Shown here one piece after another: positions 8,535 to 17,718 of a stretch of 64,000 nucleotides of DNA (position 1 is the first letter of the stretch; each line of letters starts with the position of its first letter). The DNA lies in the NCBI RefSeq assembly GCF_000702825.1, contig NZ_JNKF01000017.1:62001-126000 (forward strand), given 5' to 3'. The stretch comes from Prevotella sp. P6B1 (GTDB taxonomy: Bacteria; Bacteroidota; Bacteroidia; Bacteroidales; Bacteroidaceae). The notes below the pieces were generated by a model. The model saw nothing but the letters and a program-made list of their open reading frames with translations, had not been told where the DNA came from and did no database searches. The position numbers and the translations under genes are program-made.

Positions 8535-10344
8535 GGAGTTTCTTGTAATAGCCGTTACTATTCAATAGTTCGTCGTGGGTGCCACGTTCTACTATCTGAC
8601 CATCGTGCAGCACACAGATTTCATCGGCATTCTTGATGGTAGACAGACGGTGGGCTATGGCCACAGTGGTACGTGTCTTCATCAGGCGCTCAAGGGCGTC
8701 CTGAACCAATCGCTCGCTTTCTGTATCGAGAGCAGAGGTGGCTTCGTCGAGAATCAGAATTGGGGGATTCTTCAGGATGGCACGAGCGATAGACACACGC
8801 TGGCGCTGACCACCAGAGAGACGTCCGCCACGATCACCGATATTGGTATCAAAACCTTGTTCAGATGCCATGATGAAGTCGTAGGCGTTGGCAATCTTGG
8901 CAGCCTCTTCTATCTGTTGCTGGGTAGCGTTATCCACACCAAACGAGATGTTATTGCGGAAAGAATCATTAAAGAGAATAGCCTCTTGGTTCACATTACC
9001 AATTAACTGACGCAGGTCGTGGATGCCTAAGTCCTTGACGTTGATGCCGTCGATGAGCACCTCGCCTTCCTGAACATCGTAGTAACGGGGAATCAGATCG
9101 ACCATTGTCGATTTTCCGCTACCGCTCTGTCCAACCAGTGCAATAGTCTTGCCCTTGGGGATGACGAGGTTGATATCCTTCAGTACCCACTGTTCGCCGT
9201 ACTTGAATGATACATGACGGAATTCTATCTGGTGCTCAAAGCTGGCAATATGCTGTGGGGCAGCTGGCTCCTTGATGACGTTCTCGGCCATCAGAATCTT
9301 ATCTACGCGTTCCATCGAGGCCAGTCCCTTTGGGATGTTATAACCAGCCTTGGAAAAGTCCTTTAGAGGGTTGATGATGGAGTAGAGCATTACCATATAA
9401 TAAATGAATATAGGACCTGAAAGGGCCTGATAGTTTAATACCAATACTCCTCCGAACCAGAGGACGATGACAATAAGGATGGTGCCCAAAAATTCACTCA
9501 TAGGATGGGCTGACGACTGGCGGATATTAACGCGCATGATGTCATCGCGATAGGCTGAGTTGATAGCGTCGAAGCGTTTATTCATCTTATCTTCGGCACA
9601 GAAGGCTTTGATGATGCGCAGACCACCTAAGGTTTCTTCAACCTGACTCATGGTGTCGCTCCAAAGCGATTGTGCCTTGATGGAGGCTTGTTTCAGACGG
9701 CGACCTACGTATCCCATAAACCACCCCATGATGGGCACTATGACAAGAGTAAATACGGTGAGTTGCCATGAAATAAAGATGAGGGCCGCAAAGTAGGAGA
9801 TAATTAGGATAGGATTCTTGAACAGCATTTCCAGCGATGCCATGATGGAGTTCTCGATTTCCTGTACATCGCCACTCATACGGGCTATGATATCGCCCTT
9901 GCGCTCCTCAGAGAAGAAACCTAATGGCAGGGCTGTAATCTTCTGGTACAATTGATTACGGATATCGCGAACCACACCTGTACGAATAGGGATGATAGTT
10001 GCGGCCGAAAGAAAATAAGCTCCTGTTTTGAGGAAGGTGGTGACGGCCAGAAAGATTCCTATCAGTAACAAGGTGGTGGTCTGACCATAATCGGCTATCA
10101 GACCATTGACGTAATAGTTCATGTTGTTCATCAATACCTCCTGGATGTTTGTCCAGTCCCATGCCATCAGCGCAGTAGCCGTCTTGGCATCGCTGGTCTG
10201 GAACAGAATCTGCAGGATGGGAATCAGCGCTGCAAACGAGAAGATGTTGAGCAGGGCTGACAGGATGTTGAACACAATCGATAATACCAGATACTTTTTG
10301 TAAGGGGGTACAAATCGCTGGAGTATGTTCAGAAATTCTTTCAT
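8518..10344 (-). CDS. MsbA-like ABC exporter (fused permease and ATPase)
   Basis: 608 residues, the standard half-transporter length. Six membrane helices lie in residues ~15-310 (ABC type IV exporter fold), followed by a nucleotide-binding domain with Walker A GQSGSGKST, signature LSGGQRQR, Walker B ILILDEATSALD and an H-loop in IAHRLSTI. It would work as a homodimer in the inner membrane, flipping a lipid or lipid-linked glycan. The MsbA-like sequence and the two downstream envelope phosphotransferases argue for lipid A core or another glycolipid as cargo. It is preceded 22 bases upstream by miaB, so it is likely carried on a long transcript from the dgt promoter. Drug export is the main alternative for this family. 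Confidence 0.85.
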   Translation of the reverse strand: MKEFLNILQRFVPPYKKYLVLSIVFNILSALLNIFSFAALIPILQILFQTSDAKTATALMAWDWTNIQEVLMNNMNYYVNGLIADYGQTTTLLLIGIFLAVTTFLKTGAYFLSAATIIPIRTGVVRDIRNQLYQKITALPLGFFSEERKGDIIARMSGDVQEIENSIMASLEMLFKNPILIISYFAALIFISWQLTVFTLVIVPIMGWFMGYVGRRLKQASIKAQSLWSDTMSQVEETLGGLRIIKAFCAEDKMNKRFDAINSAYRDDIMRVNIRQSSAHPMSEFLGTILIVIVLWFGGVLVLNYQALSGPIFIYYMVMLYSIINPLKDFSKAGYNIPKGLASMERVDKILMAENVIKEPAAPQHIASFEHQIEFRHVSFKYGEQWVLKDINLVIPKGKTIALVGQSGSGKSTMVDLIPRYYDVQEGEVLIDGINVKDLGIHDLRQLIGNVNQEAILFNDSFRNNISFGVDNATQQQIEEAAKIANAYDFIMASEQGFDTNIGDRGGRLSGGQRQRVSIARAILKNPPILILDEATSALDTESERLVQDALERLMKTRTTVAIAHRLSTIKNADEICVLHDGQIVERGTHDELLNSNGYYKKLHEMQS

Positions 10345-10366
10345 GCTAAAACTGTTCTTTAAATCA

Positions 10367-11701
10367 TTAGCTCAATGCCTCGCCAAAAAGGGTGGCGCTG
10401 GTGGAGCCTGTGATACGGACACGGACAATCTCACCAATGTGGTGGCTGCCTTTGTCGAATACGACCATCTTATTCTGCTCAGTGCGTCCGCAGAGTTGTT
10501 CGCGACTGCGTTTTGAGAATCCTTCAACCAGCACGTCGAACTCTTTGCCCTCGTCCTTCTTGTTCTGGATGGCCGAAATTTCTGTCTGTAACGCGATGAG
10601 CTCGTTGAGACGGCGAATTTTCTCCTCCTCAGCCACATCGTCAGGCAGATGCTTTGAGGCGTATGTGCCTGGACGCTCAGAGTATTTGAACATGAAAGCA
10701 GAGTCGTAGCCAACCTCACGCATCAATGAGAGTGACAACTGGTGATCCTCTTCAGTCTCAGAGTGATAGCCTACGAAGATATCTGTAGAAAGGCCACAAT
10801 CTGGAATGATACGACGGATAGCGTTGACACGATCCATATACCACTCGCGTGTGTATTTGCGATTCATCAGCTTCAGAATACGATCACTGCCACTTTGTAC
10901 TGGCAGGTGGATGTGCTTGCATACATTGGGAACTTCGGCGATGACCTTCAAGGTCTCGTCGCTCATATCCTTAGGATGCGAGGTAGTGAAGCGCACACGC
11001 ATGGTGGGCACCTCCTCGGCCACTCTGCGGAGCAAGGTGGGGAAGTTGATGTCTTCGAACTTATACGAATTGACATTCTGGCCCAACAGGGTTACTTCCT
11101 TATAACCTTTTTCGTATAGGTCGCGTACTTCGCGCAGGATACTCTCAATATCGCGACTACGCTCACGACCACGTGTATAAGGTACAATGCAATAGTGACA
11201 GAAGTTGTTGCAGCCACGCATGATGCTGACGAAGCCACCAATCTTATGCCCCATGGCAATGCGCTGGGGTACAACATCTTTATACGTCTCTGTAGTTGAG
11301 AGCTCAATGTTCATCGCCTTATGACCAGTCTCGGCCTGTGCGATGAGGTCGGGCAGCGAGAGATACGCATCAGGACCAGCCACGAGGTCGCAATGGTGGT
11401 TGTCGAGCAGATCCTGCTGAGCGCGCTCTGCCATACAGCCTAACAGACCAATGAGCATACGCTCTTTCTCTGGATGGGTTTTCTGACGATGGCGACGTTC
11501 TGCCTCCAATGCGTCCAAACGATTAAAAATCTTCTGCTCGGCATTGTCGCGAACAGAACAGGTGTTTAAGAATACGGCATCAGCCTCTTCAAGGTTCTCG
11601 GTGGTCTCGTAACCAGCCATCTGCATCACTGATGCAACTACTTCGGAATCTGCCACATTCATCTGGCAGCCATACGTTTCAATATATAATTTCTTCATCA
11701 T
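10367..11701 (-). CDS. miaB: tRNA-2-methylthio-N6-dimethylallyladenosine synthase MiaB
   Basis: 444 residues with the three MiaB parts in order. First is an N-terminal UPF0004 domain with cysteines in YGCQMN, NTCSVR and LLGCMAE, which hold one 4Fe-4S cluster. Then comes a radical SAM domain with CNNFCHYCIVPYTRGRERSR (CxxxCxxC cluster), and finally a C-terminal TRAM domain (~380-440) that binds tRNA. It methylthiolates i6A37 in tRNAs that read UNN codons, using S-adenosylmethionine. The start is ATG 11701 or the adjacent ATG 11698. It lies 7 bases after dgt. The motif set fits MiaB better than RimO or MtaB. Confidence 0.95.
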   Translation of the reverse strand: MMKKLYIETYGCQMNVADSEVVASVMQMAGYETTENLEEADAVFLNTCSVRDNAEQKIFNRLDALEAERRHRQKTHPEKERMLIGLLGCMAERAQQDLLDNHHCDLVAGPDAYLSLPDLIAQAETGHKAMNIELSTTETYKDVVPQRIAMGHKIGGFVSIMRGCNNFCHYCIVPYTRGRERSRDIESILREVRDLYEKGYKEVTLLGQNVNSYKFEDINFPTLLRRVAEEVPTMRVRFTTSHPKDMSDETLKVIAEVPNVCKHIHLPVQSGSDRILKLMNRKYTREWYMDRVNAIRRIIPDCGLSTDIFVGYHSETEEDHQLSLSLMREVGYDSAFMFKYSERPGTYASKHLPDDVAEEEKIRRLNELIALQTEISAIQNKKDEGKEFDVLVEGFSKRSREQLCGRTEQNKMVVFDKGSHHIGEIVRVRITGSTSATLFGEALS

Positions 11702-11708
11702 TCAATCG

Positions 11709-13049
11709 TTAAATAAGAGGTAGCGATATGCCATTAATCTTCTGGAAGACATCCAGTGCATAGACATCTGTCATACCGCTGATATAATCGATAATAGCCA
11801 TGATACGTGTCTCAAGATCGGGGGCATCGATGTCGTATTGACTTGATACGCGACTGATGAGGTGCTTAGAGTAAAAGCGTTCAGGATGAACCGCTGCATT
11901 GATAAACTTCTCCATTAAAGTCTGGATAATCTGATAACCAGATAGTTCTACGTCGAGTACAGGACGACTCTTATAGATACGGTCAACAGAAAGCGTGCAG
12001 CAGTTCTTGTAAGCTTTCTGTGGTGTGTCGCTGATATGGTCGATGAGACTGCCTTGGAACTCGCCGCTGAGAATCTCATCTTCGTGTTCTACGAATACAC
12101 GAACACATTCGTTCTCGAGCTTGCCAATCACGCAGGCACGCAGATATACCACTTTTTCGTTGTTATCCGTTACGCCTTCTTCGACGATACGCTGTTGGAT
12201 GTGGATCTTGGTCTCCTCGTCAAAGAATGCTAACAGAAGTTGGGTAGTCTCTTCGTGTGAAATTATTTTAAGTTTGTGGGCGTCTTCGATGTCCATTATT
12301 TCATAGCAGATATCGTCAGCAGCCTCGACGAGATAGACTAATGGATGACGGGCGTAATGTAAAGGTTCGCCAATCTCGGATTTGCAAGGGATTCCTAATT
12401 CTTCGGCAATACGGCGGTAATAGGATTTTTCGGAATCGAAAAATCCGAATTTACCTTTCTTGCCTGCTGCACTCGAAGAGAATGGATATTTAACGATGCT
12501 TGCAAGAGTGGAATAAGTCATGACAAAACCACCTGGACGACGCCCCTTGAACTGATGGGTGAGCAAACGGAACGCATTGGCATTTCCCTCAAAGTGAACC
12601 ATGTCGTTCCAGAAGATGGAGCTCACCTGACGTTGCAACTCGTTGCCAGCACCCTCGGTAAAGAAAGACTGGATAGCCTTCTCGCCACTATGACCAAAAG
12701 GTGGATTGCCCAAATCGTGAGCTAAACAAGCTGTTGCCACAATCTGTCCAATCTCCTGAAACAGACCGTCTTTTAACTCCGGATGCTTCTTGATGAGCTG
12801 AGCAGCCACATCATTGCCTAATGACATGCCCACACTGGCTACCTCAAGCGAATGGGTGAGGCGGTTGTGCACGAAGATGCTTCCAGGGAGGGGAAAGACC
12901 TGGGTTTTGTTCTGAAGCCGACGGAATGGAGCAGAGAAAATCAAACGGTCGTAATCGCGTTTGAACTCTGTTCTGTCGTCGTGGCGCTCAGGATGGCGAT
13001 GCTCCTGACCAAGGCGCTTGTTCGATATCAGTTGTTGCCAATTCATCAT
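11709..13049 (-). CDS. dgt: Deoxyguanosinetriphosphate triphosphohydrolase (dGTPase)
   Basis: 446 residues of the HD-domain dGTPase family. Visible metal-binding residues are the histidine in HNRLTHSLEV, the HD pair in CLAHDLGNPPFGHSGEKA and a later aspartate in AADDICYEIMDIED. The opening RRLQNKTQVFPLP block is characteristic of the family. It hydrolyses dGTP to deoxyguanosine and triphosphate, controlling dNTP pools and possibly defending against phage. A TACCTTTG promoter box lies 10 bases before the start. The divergent neighbour is dut, another dNTP-pool enzyme, whose own promoter box is about 100 bases away. ATG 13049 or ATG 13046 are both possible starts. It heads the minus-strand run dgt-miaB-ABC-sulfatases. 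Confidence 0.93.
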   Translation of the reverse strand: MMNWQQLISNKRLGQEHRHPERHDDRTEFKRDYDRLIFSAPFRRLQNKTQVFPLPGSIFVHNRLTHSLEVASVGMSLGNDVAAQLIKKHPELKDGLFQEIGQIVATACLAHDLGNPPFGHSGEKAIQSFFTEGAGNELQRQVSSIFWNDMVHFEGNANAFRLLTHQFKGRRPGGFVMTYSTLASIVKYPFSSSAAGKKGKFGFFDSEKSYYRRIAEELGIPCKSEIGEPLHYARHPLVYLVEAADDICYEIMDIEDAHKLKIISHEETTQLLLAFFDEETKIHIQQRIVEEGVTDNNEKVVYLRACVIGKLENECVRVFVEHEDEILSGEFQGSLIDHISDTPQKAYKNCCTLSVDRIYKSRPVLDVELSGYQIIQTLMEKFINAAVHPERFYSKHLISRVSSQYDIDAPDLETRIMAIIDYISGMTDVYALDVFQKINGISLPLI

Positions 13050-13058
13050 AATCAGGGT

Positions 13059-13067
13059 GCAAAGGTA
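13059..13067 (-). promoter_or_regulatory. Bacteroidota -7 promoter box for dgt
   Basis: On the minus strand the sequence reads TACCTTTGC, an exact TAnnTTTG -7 element, ending about 10 bases before the dgt ATG. No TTTG is visible at the expected -33 position, so only the proximal half is supported. Confidence 0.6.
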
Positions 13068-13161
13068 CGAAAAATACGCGCAGTAGCCGCATATTTCGCA
13101 GAAATTAACGAAAAAATCAAAAAAATGGGGTTCAAAAAGGCAATTTCTTAGGTAAAAGCAC

Positions 13162-13169
13162 TACCTTTG
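13162..13169 (+). promoter_or_regulatory. Bacteroidota -7 promoter box for dut operon
   Basis: TACCTTTG matches TAnnTTTG and is followed by GC, as is common. The dut ATG is 28 bases downstream across an A/T-rich leader. No clear TTTG at -33. It would drive dut, the TPR gene, the DUF4292 gene and the EnvC-like gene. Confidence 0.65.
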
Positions 13170-13197
13170 CACATTGATTAAAATAATATTTTAAAGA

Positions 13198-13635
13198 ATG
13201 CTGAAAATTAAAGTTGTAAACAAAGGTCACCAGCCATTGCCACAGTATGCTACTGAGCAGAGTGCTGGCATGGATCTGAGAGCTAATATAAACGAACCGA
13301 TTACCCTGAAACCTCTGGAACGCCGTCTGATTCCAACAGGCTTGCATATTGCCTTGCCCGTTGGCTATGAGGCTCAGGTAAGACCTCGTAGCGGTCTGGC
13401 ACTCAAGAAGGGTATTACAGTTCTGAATACCCCAGGAACTATCGATGCTGATTATCGAGGTGAGATTGGTGTCGTGCTTATCAACCTTTCGAACGAGGAT
13501 TTTGTAGTCGAGGATGGTGAGCGTATTGCTCAGATGGTGATAGCTCGTCATGAACAGGGAGAGTTTGTCTCTGTGGAGGTGCTTGATGAGACCGAACGTG
13601 GTGAGGGAGGATATGGACATACTGGCGTGAAGTAA
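13198..13635 (+). CDS. dut: dUTP diphosphatase (dUTPase)
   Basis: 145 residues, the usual length of trimeric dUTPases. All five family motifs are visible in order: [41 protein letters not shown] and the C-terminal flexible arm [11 protein letters not shown]. It hydrolyses dUTP to dUMP and pyrophosphate, preventing uracil entering DNA and feeding dTMP synthesis. Its stop codon shares one base with the ATG of the next gene (TAATG), so the operon starts here. Its pairing with divergent dgt places two dNTP-pool enzymes around one promoter region. Confidence 0.97.
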   Translation: MLKIKVVNKGHQPLPQYATEQSAGMDLRANINEPITLKPLERRLIPTGLHIALPVGYEAQVRPRSGLALKKGITVLNTPGTIDADYRGEIGVVLINLSNEDFVVEDGERIAQMVIARHEQGEFVSVEVLDETERGEGGYGHTGVK

Positions 13636-15236
13636 TGATAAGAATGAAGAAAATAGGACTGTCGTTGTTGCTGATGCTATCCGTAACTGTTAGTTACGGG
13701 CAACGGACCTATGACGAGTTCTTTCTTGAGGCTATGGTGCAGCGCCAGAAGGGGAACAATGATGCCGCCTTTGATTTGTTGCGCCATTGTTTGGAGATTA
13801 ATCCTAATGCACCAGAGGCTTATTTCTTTTTAGCTCAATACTATAACGCACTGAAGGACAACGAGAAAAGTCTGGAGTATATACAGAAGGCGGCTTCGCT
13901 CGATCCTGATAACGGTACTTATCTGGAAACGTTGGCGCAAGCTTATCTTCGTCAGCAGGATTACGAGTCGGCCATCCCCGTTTTCGAGAAGATCTATGCA
14001 CAGGACAAGGAGCGTGAGGATTTGCTGGAGATGTTGTTTCAGCTTTATCAGCAGGTAGATGACTATGCTCATGCTATTGAGGTTCTGAATCGCATCGAGG
14101 CTATCGATGGCAAGAGCGAACGTCTCTCAGTGGCTAAGAGTGAAATCTATACCCGTCAGGGCAACAAGAAGGCTGCTATTGCTGAAATCAAATCGCTCTC
14201 GGATAAGTATCCCAATGATTTTAATTATCTGGCGCTGTATGGTGAGACGCTGATGATGAATGGTAAGTTGAAACAGGCATTGAAGGTGTATGATAAGATA
14301 CTGAAGGGAGAGCCAGAGAACAATCGTGTGCTGATGTCGTATCGTACCTATCATCAGGCTTTGGGACATAGTCAGATTGCCGATTCTCTGACAGAACGTG
14401 TACTCTTGAATAAGAATGCCACGATGGAAGAGAAAATCCACCTGCTCCGTCAGGAGATTTCGGCCAGTGAGAATGCAGGAGGCGATAGTACCAGAGTTCT
14501 CCAGCTGTTTGACAAGATTCTGAAACAGCCTCAAACCGATGAAAACATGGCTCTCCTCTGTGCCTCGTATATGAATGTGAAGAAGATGCCGAAGGACAGC
14601 ATTTGTAAGGTGTTAGTCAAGGCGCTCGATATTGCTCCTGACAATTCGTCGGCCCGCTTGCAGCTGATAGGCTATGCCTGGGAGGCTGACGATATGGAAC
14701 GTGTCATCTCGCTCTGCCAGGATGCCCGTCAGTATAATCCTGACGAAATGGCTTTCTATTATTATCAAGGTGTAGCCTACTATCGTCGTGACAGTTTGGA
14801 TGCGGCCCTGTCTGCCTTCAAGAATGGTATCGGTGTCATCAGAGAAGATAGTGACCCGGCAATTGTCTCTGACTTCTATGCTGTGATGGGTGACATCCTG
14901 CATCAGAAGGGACAGATCAAAGAAGCATATGAGGCGTATGACTCTTGCTTGCAGTGGAAAGACGATAATATGGGCTGTTTGAACAATTATGCCTATTACT
15001 TGAGTGAAAACGGTGAGCAGCTCTCAAAGGCGGAGCAGATGAGCTTTAAGACCATCAAGGCCGAACCTAAGAATGCTACCTATTTGGATACCTATGCTTG
15101 GATCCTTTATATGTTAGGCCGCTATTCAGAGGCTAAGATTTATATTGACCAGGCTCTACAGAATTTGGATGCGTCGCAGGACAATTCCGTGATTCATGAA
15201 CATGCAGATAAAATAAAACAAAAAACAGATCGATAA
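13635..15236 (+). CDS. Exported tetratricopeptide-repeat (TPR) protein
   Basis: 533 residues. Signal peptide MKKIGLSLLLMLSVTVSYGQ, starting at the third codon after ATG 13635, then helical TPR units over nearly the whole length. Clear copies are near residues 30-60, 65-95, 100-135 and 185-230, with more in the last 150 residues, each with the small-residue pattern (A-x-x-Y/F...A-x-x-x-P). It is probably a periplasmic or outer-membrane-attached scaffold. It lies between dut and a DUF4292 lipoprotein with overlapping starts and stops, an arrangement common in Bacteroidales, and may serve outer-membrane or lipoprotein biogenesis together with those genes. Function not established. ATG 13644 is an alternative start. 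Confidence 0.85.
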   Translation: MIRMKKIGLSLLLMLSVTVSYGQRTYDEFFLEAMVQRQKGNNDAAFDLLRHCLEINPNAPEAYFFLAQYYNALKDNEKSLEYIQKAASLDPDNGTYLETLAQAYLRQQDYESAIPVFEKIYAQDKEREDLLEMLFQLYQQVDDYAHAIEVLNRIEAIDGKSERLSVAKSEIYTRQGNKKAAIAEIKSLSDKYPNDFNYLALYGETLMMNGKLKQALKVYDKILKGEPENNRVLMSYRTYHQALGHSQIADSLTERVLLNKNATMEEKIHLLRQEISASENAGGDSTRVLQLFDKILKQPQTDENMALLCASYMNVKKMPKDSICKVLVKALDIAPDNSSARLQLIGYAWEADDMERVISLCQDARQYNPDEMAFYYYQGVAYYRRDSLDAALSAFKNGIGVIREDSDPAIVSDFYAVMGDILHQKGQIKEAYEAYDSCLQWKDDNMGCLNNYAYYLSENGEQLSKAEQMSFKTIKAEPKNATYLDTYAWILYMLGRYSEAKIYIDQALQNLDASQDNSVIHEHADKIKQKTDR

Positions 15237-16099
15237 TGAAACTAAAGAGTATCGTAAGATTGGCCGTATTGGCATTGCCATTGGTGCTGGTGTCGTGTAA
15301 ATCGCACAAGAAGGCAGCTGAGACCATACCGATGTATGGACAGCAGAAGACTGCCGACTTTGTTACACAGGTGCGTGAGAATCAGCAGACGACAAAGTTC
15401 ATTACCTCAAAGGTTAAGTTCTCAGTCGAGGTTGGTCCACAGAAACTGACGCTGACTGGCAATCTGAAGATGAGACGTAATGATGTGATTCGTCTGCAGT
15501 TGATGGCCTTCGGATTTGTGGAGGCAGGACGTCTCGAATTCACCAAGGACTATGTGCTGATTATGGACCGTATCAATAAGCAGTACCTCAAGGCACCATA
15601 CCGTCAGATTGACTTCCTGCGTAACAGCGGTCTGAACTTTGAGGCTCTTCAGGCTTTGTTCTGGAACGAACTTTTTAGACCTAACCAAGGTAGCGAGACA
15701 GTGGTTCTTGATAAGTCGAAGAGTGGTGGTGATGGCAACTTCACAACCATTGAGAATGGTGATGATATGATTATCAGTCTGGAGAGTGGCAAGATGGATT
15801 ACAGTTGGTTGGCAAGTAAGAATACTGCCCTGATCCGTATGGCGAACATTCTCTATAAGGACCGTTTCAATGGTAACACTCAGTTGAACTGGGATTATTC
15901 TGATTACGAGGTGTTTGGTCGCAAGATGTTCCCCAAGAAGCATGGTATCACTCTGACAACTCCCACTAAGGAGGTTAAATTGGCTGTGACGCTGAACTAT
16001 CTAGGTACGGATACCGAGTGGGAGCCACGTACCGAAGTGTCGAACAAATATCGTGAGGTAACTGTGGATGAGATACTCCGCCGATTCATGGCTCTATGA
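15236..16099 (+). CDS. DUF4292 lipoprotein
   Basis: 287 residues. Lipoprotein signal peptide with lipobox ending LVLVSC (Cys21), followed by a beta-rich domain typical of DUF4292 proteins: VKFSVEVGPQKLTLTGNLKM, then RLQLMAFGFVEAGRLEF. The repeated long amphipathic strands resemble a LolA/LolB-like half barrel, but that is my reading of the pattern rather than a proven relation. It overlaps the TPR gene by one base and the next gene by four, so all three are translationally coupled. The synteny suggests envelope assembly work, such as lipoprotein or LPS handling. Confidence 0.85.
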   Translation: MKLKSIVRLAVLALPLVLVSCKSHKKAAETIPMYGQQKTADFVTQVRENQQTTKFITSKVKFSVEVGPQKLTLTGNLKMRRNDVIRLQLMAFGFVEAGRLEFTKDYVLIMDRINKQYLKAPYRQIDFLRNSGLNFEALQALFWNELFRPNQGSETVVLDKSKSGGDGNFTTIENGDDMIISLESGKMDYSWLASKNTALIRMANILYKDRFNGNTQLNWDYSDYEVFGRKMFPKKHGITLTTPTKEVKLAVTLNYLGTDTEWEPRTEVSNKYREVTVDEILRRFMAL

Positions 16100-17715
16100 T
16101 GAGTAGAGTGTTCCGTAGAGATTATCTGGTGATGGTGCTGGTGGCACTCATCGCTTTTTCTTCGCCTGCTATAGCCCAGCAGGCGAAAAAAAAGTCTGCC
16201 CAGAAGCGTACGACTATCACCGCTAAGAAGTCGACCACCGCAAGAAAGAAGACAACTCCAAAAAAAGGTAGTTCAACTCAACAGCCTGTTACTGTTAATA
16301 GTTTGAAAACGGAACAACAGCGTGTTCGTCGGCAAATTGAAGAGCAGCAACGCAAGCTGAAGGCTAATGAGCGTGATGTGAAGAAACGTCTCCAGAGTTT
16401 GTTGATTATCAACAACGAGATTGCCGATAAACGTAAGTCGATTGATACCATTCGTCATGATATCAATCGTCTGGATGGTGATATCCACACGTTGGAGGCT
16501 CATATGAAATATCTGGAGAGTGAGCTTGAAGAGCGTAAGCAGCGTTTCATCAAGTCGATGCGCTATATGCATCGTAACCGTGATTTGCAGAGTCGCATGA
16601 TGTTTGTGTTTAGTGCCAAGAATCTGTCGCAGATGTATCGTCGGTTACGTTTTGTGCGTGAATATGCCTCTTATCAGCAGAATCAGGCAGAGGCGGTGAA
16701 ATCGATGAAGGCGCAGGTGGCTGAGGCTTACGATGAACTGACCGATACCAAGAAACATAAGAACGACCTGCTGGTGAGAGATGAGATGGAGCGTCGATCA
16801 CTCGAAGGGAAACAGGTAGAACAGCAGAAGATGGTTACTTCGTTGCAGAAGCAGCAGAAGACCATTCAGGGTATCATCGAGCAGCAGAAGAAACGTGATG
16901 CAGAGCTGAATGCTCAGATTGACCGTCTGATTGCTCAGGAGATAGCCCGTGCCAAGGCTCGTGCCGAGGCCGAAGCACGCAGGAAGGCTGCTGAGGCTGA
17001 AGCCAAGCGAAAGGCAGAGGAATTGGCCCGAAAGAAGGCAGCTGCCGAGGCAGCCCGCAAAGAGAACGAACGTCGAATAGCTGAGGCCAAGGCGAGAGAA
17101 GAGAAAGCGAAGGCAGAGGCTCGTGCGGCTGCTGCTCGTAAAAATGCTGAAGAGAAGGCTGTTGCAGAACGTGCAGCTGCAGAGGCTGAGCGCGAGCGAC
17201 TTGCTGCAGAGCGTAAGGCTGCTGCTGATGCCAAAGCACATGAAAAGGAGGTGGCCGAGGCACGAAAGTCTTCAGAGCCTATTTATACGGTTTCGTCTGA
17301 AGACCGCCTGCTGAGTGGTAACTTCGAGAGTAATCGTGGCCGTCTGCCTATGCCTATTGTAGGTGGCTATCGGATTGTGAACCACTTTGGAACCAATCAC
17401 GTTACAGATGTGAAGGGGCATGTAACACTTGATAAGAAAGGTATCGATATCAAGGGACAGCCAGGCGCTGCTGTACGCTGTATCTTTGATGGCGAGGTGA
17501 GTGCTGTGTTCAGTTATGCTGGCACTACGGTAGTCATCGTGCGTCATGGAAGCTACCTGTCTGTATATTGCGATCTGGCATCTGTCAGCGTGAGTCGAGG
17601 ACAAAAAGTAAGCACCCGACAGACCATCGGTCGTGTGGGTGCTGAGGGGTTGATGCAGTTCCAATTGCGCAAGGGTAGCGCCAAACTAAACCCAGAGGGA
17701 TGGTTGGCCAGATAG
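16096..17715 (+). CDS. EnvC-like murein hydrolase activator (coiled coil plus degenerate LytM/M23 domain)
   Basis: 539 residues: signal peptide ending in AIAQQ, a basic linker, a long coiled coil (~65-260), a very Ala/Lys/Glu/Arg-rich helical stretch (~275-390, TolA-like), then a C-terminal LytM domain (~415-535). Active M23 enzymes have H-x(3)-D and H-x-H zinc ligands. Here the first histidine is a lysine (KKGIDIKG), the YAHL block reads YCDL, and the HxH block reads MQFQLRKG. The domain therefore looks unable to bind zinc, as in EnvC and NlpD, which activate amidases during cell division. No amidase partner is seen in the window. The start is ATG 16096 or ATG 16099. Confidence 0.85.
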   Translation: MMSRVFRRDYLVMVLVALIAFSSPAIAQQAKKKSAQKRTTITAKKSTTARKKTTPKKGSSTQQPVTVNSLKTEQQRVRRQIEEQQRKLKANERDVKKRLQSLLIINNEIADKRKSIDTIRHDINRLDGDIHTLEAHMKYLESELEERKQRFIKSMRYMHRNRDLQSRMMFVFSAKNLSQMYRRLRFVREYASYQQNQAEAVKSMKAQVAEAYDELTDTKKHKNDLLVRDEMERRSLEGKQVEQQKMVTSLQKQQKTIQGIIEQQKKRDAELNAQIDRLIAQEIARAKARAEAEARRKAAEAEAKRKAEELARKKAAAEAARKENERRIAEAKAREEKAKAEARAAAARKNAEEKAVAERAAAEAERERLAAERKAAADAKAHEKEVAEARKSSEPIYTVSSEDRLLSGNFESNRGRLPMPIVGGYRIVNHFGTNHVTDVKGHVTLDKKGIDIKGQPGAAVRCIFDGEVSAVFSYAGTTVVIVRHGSYLSVYCDLASVSVSRGQKVSTRQTIGRVGAEGLMQFQLRKGSAKLNPEGWLAR

Positions 17716-17718
17716 GCA

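Noticed and set aside
16935..17263. Low-complexity Ala/Ser-rich frames and internal repeat-like DNA
   Set aside because: Explained by the Ala/Lys/Glu codons of the EnvC-like helical region; not a separate gene or a satellite repeat.
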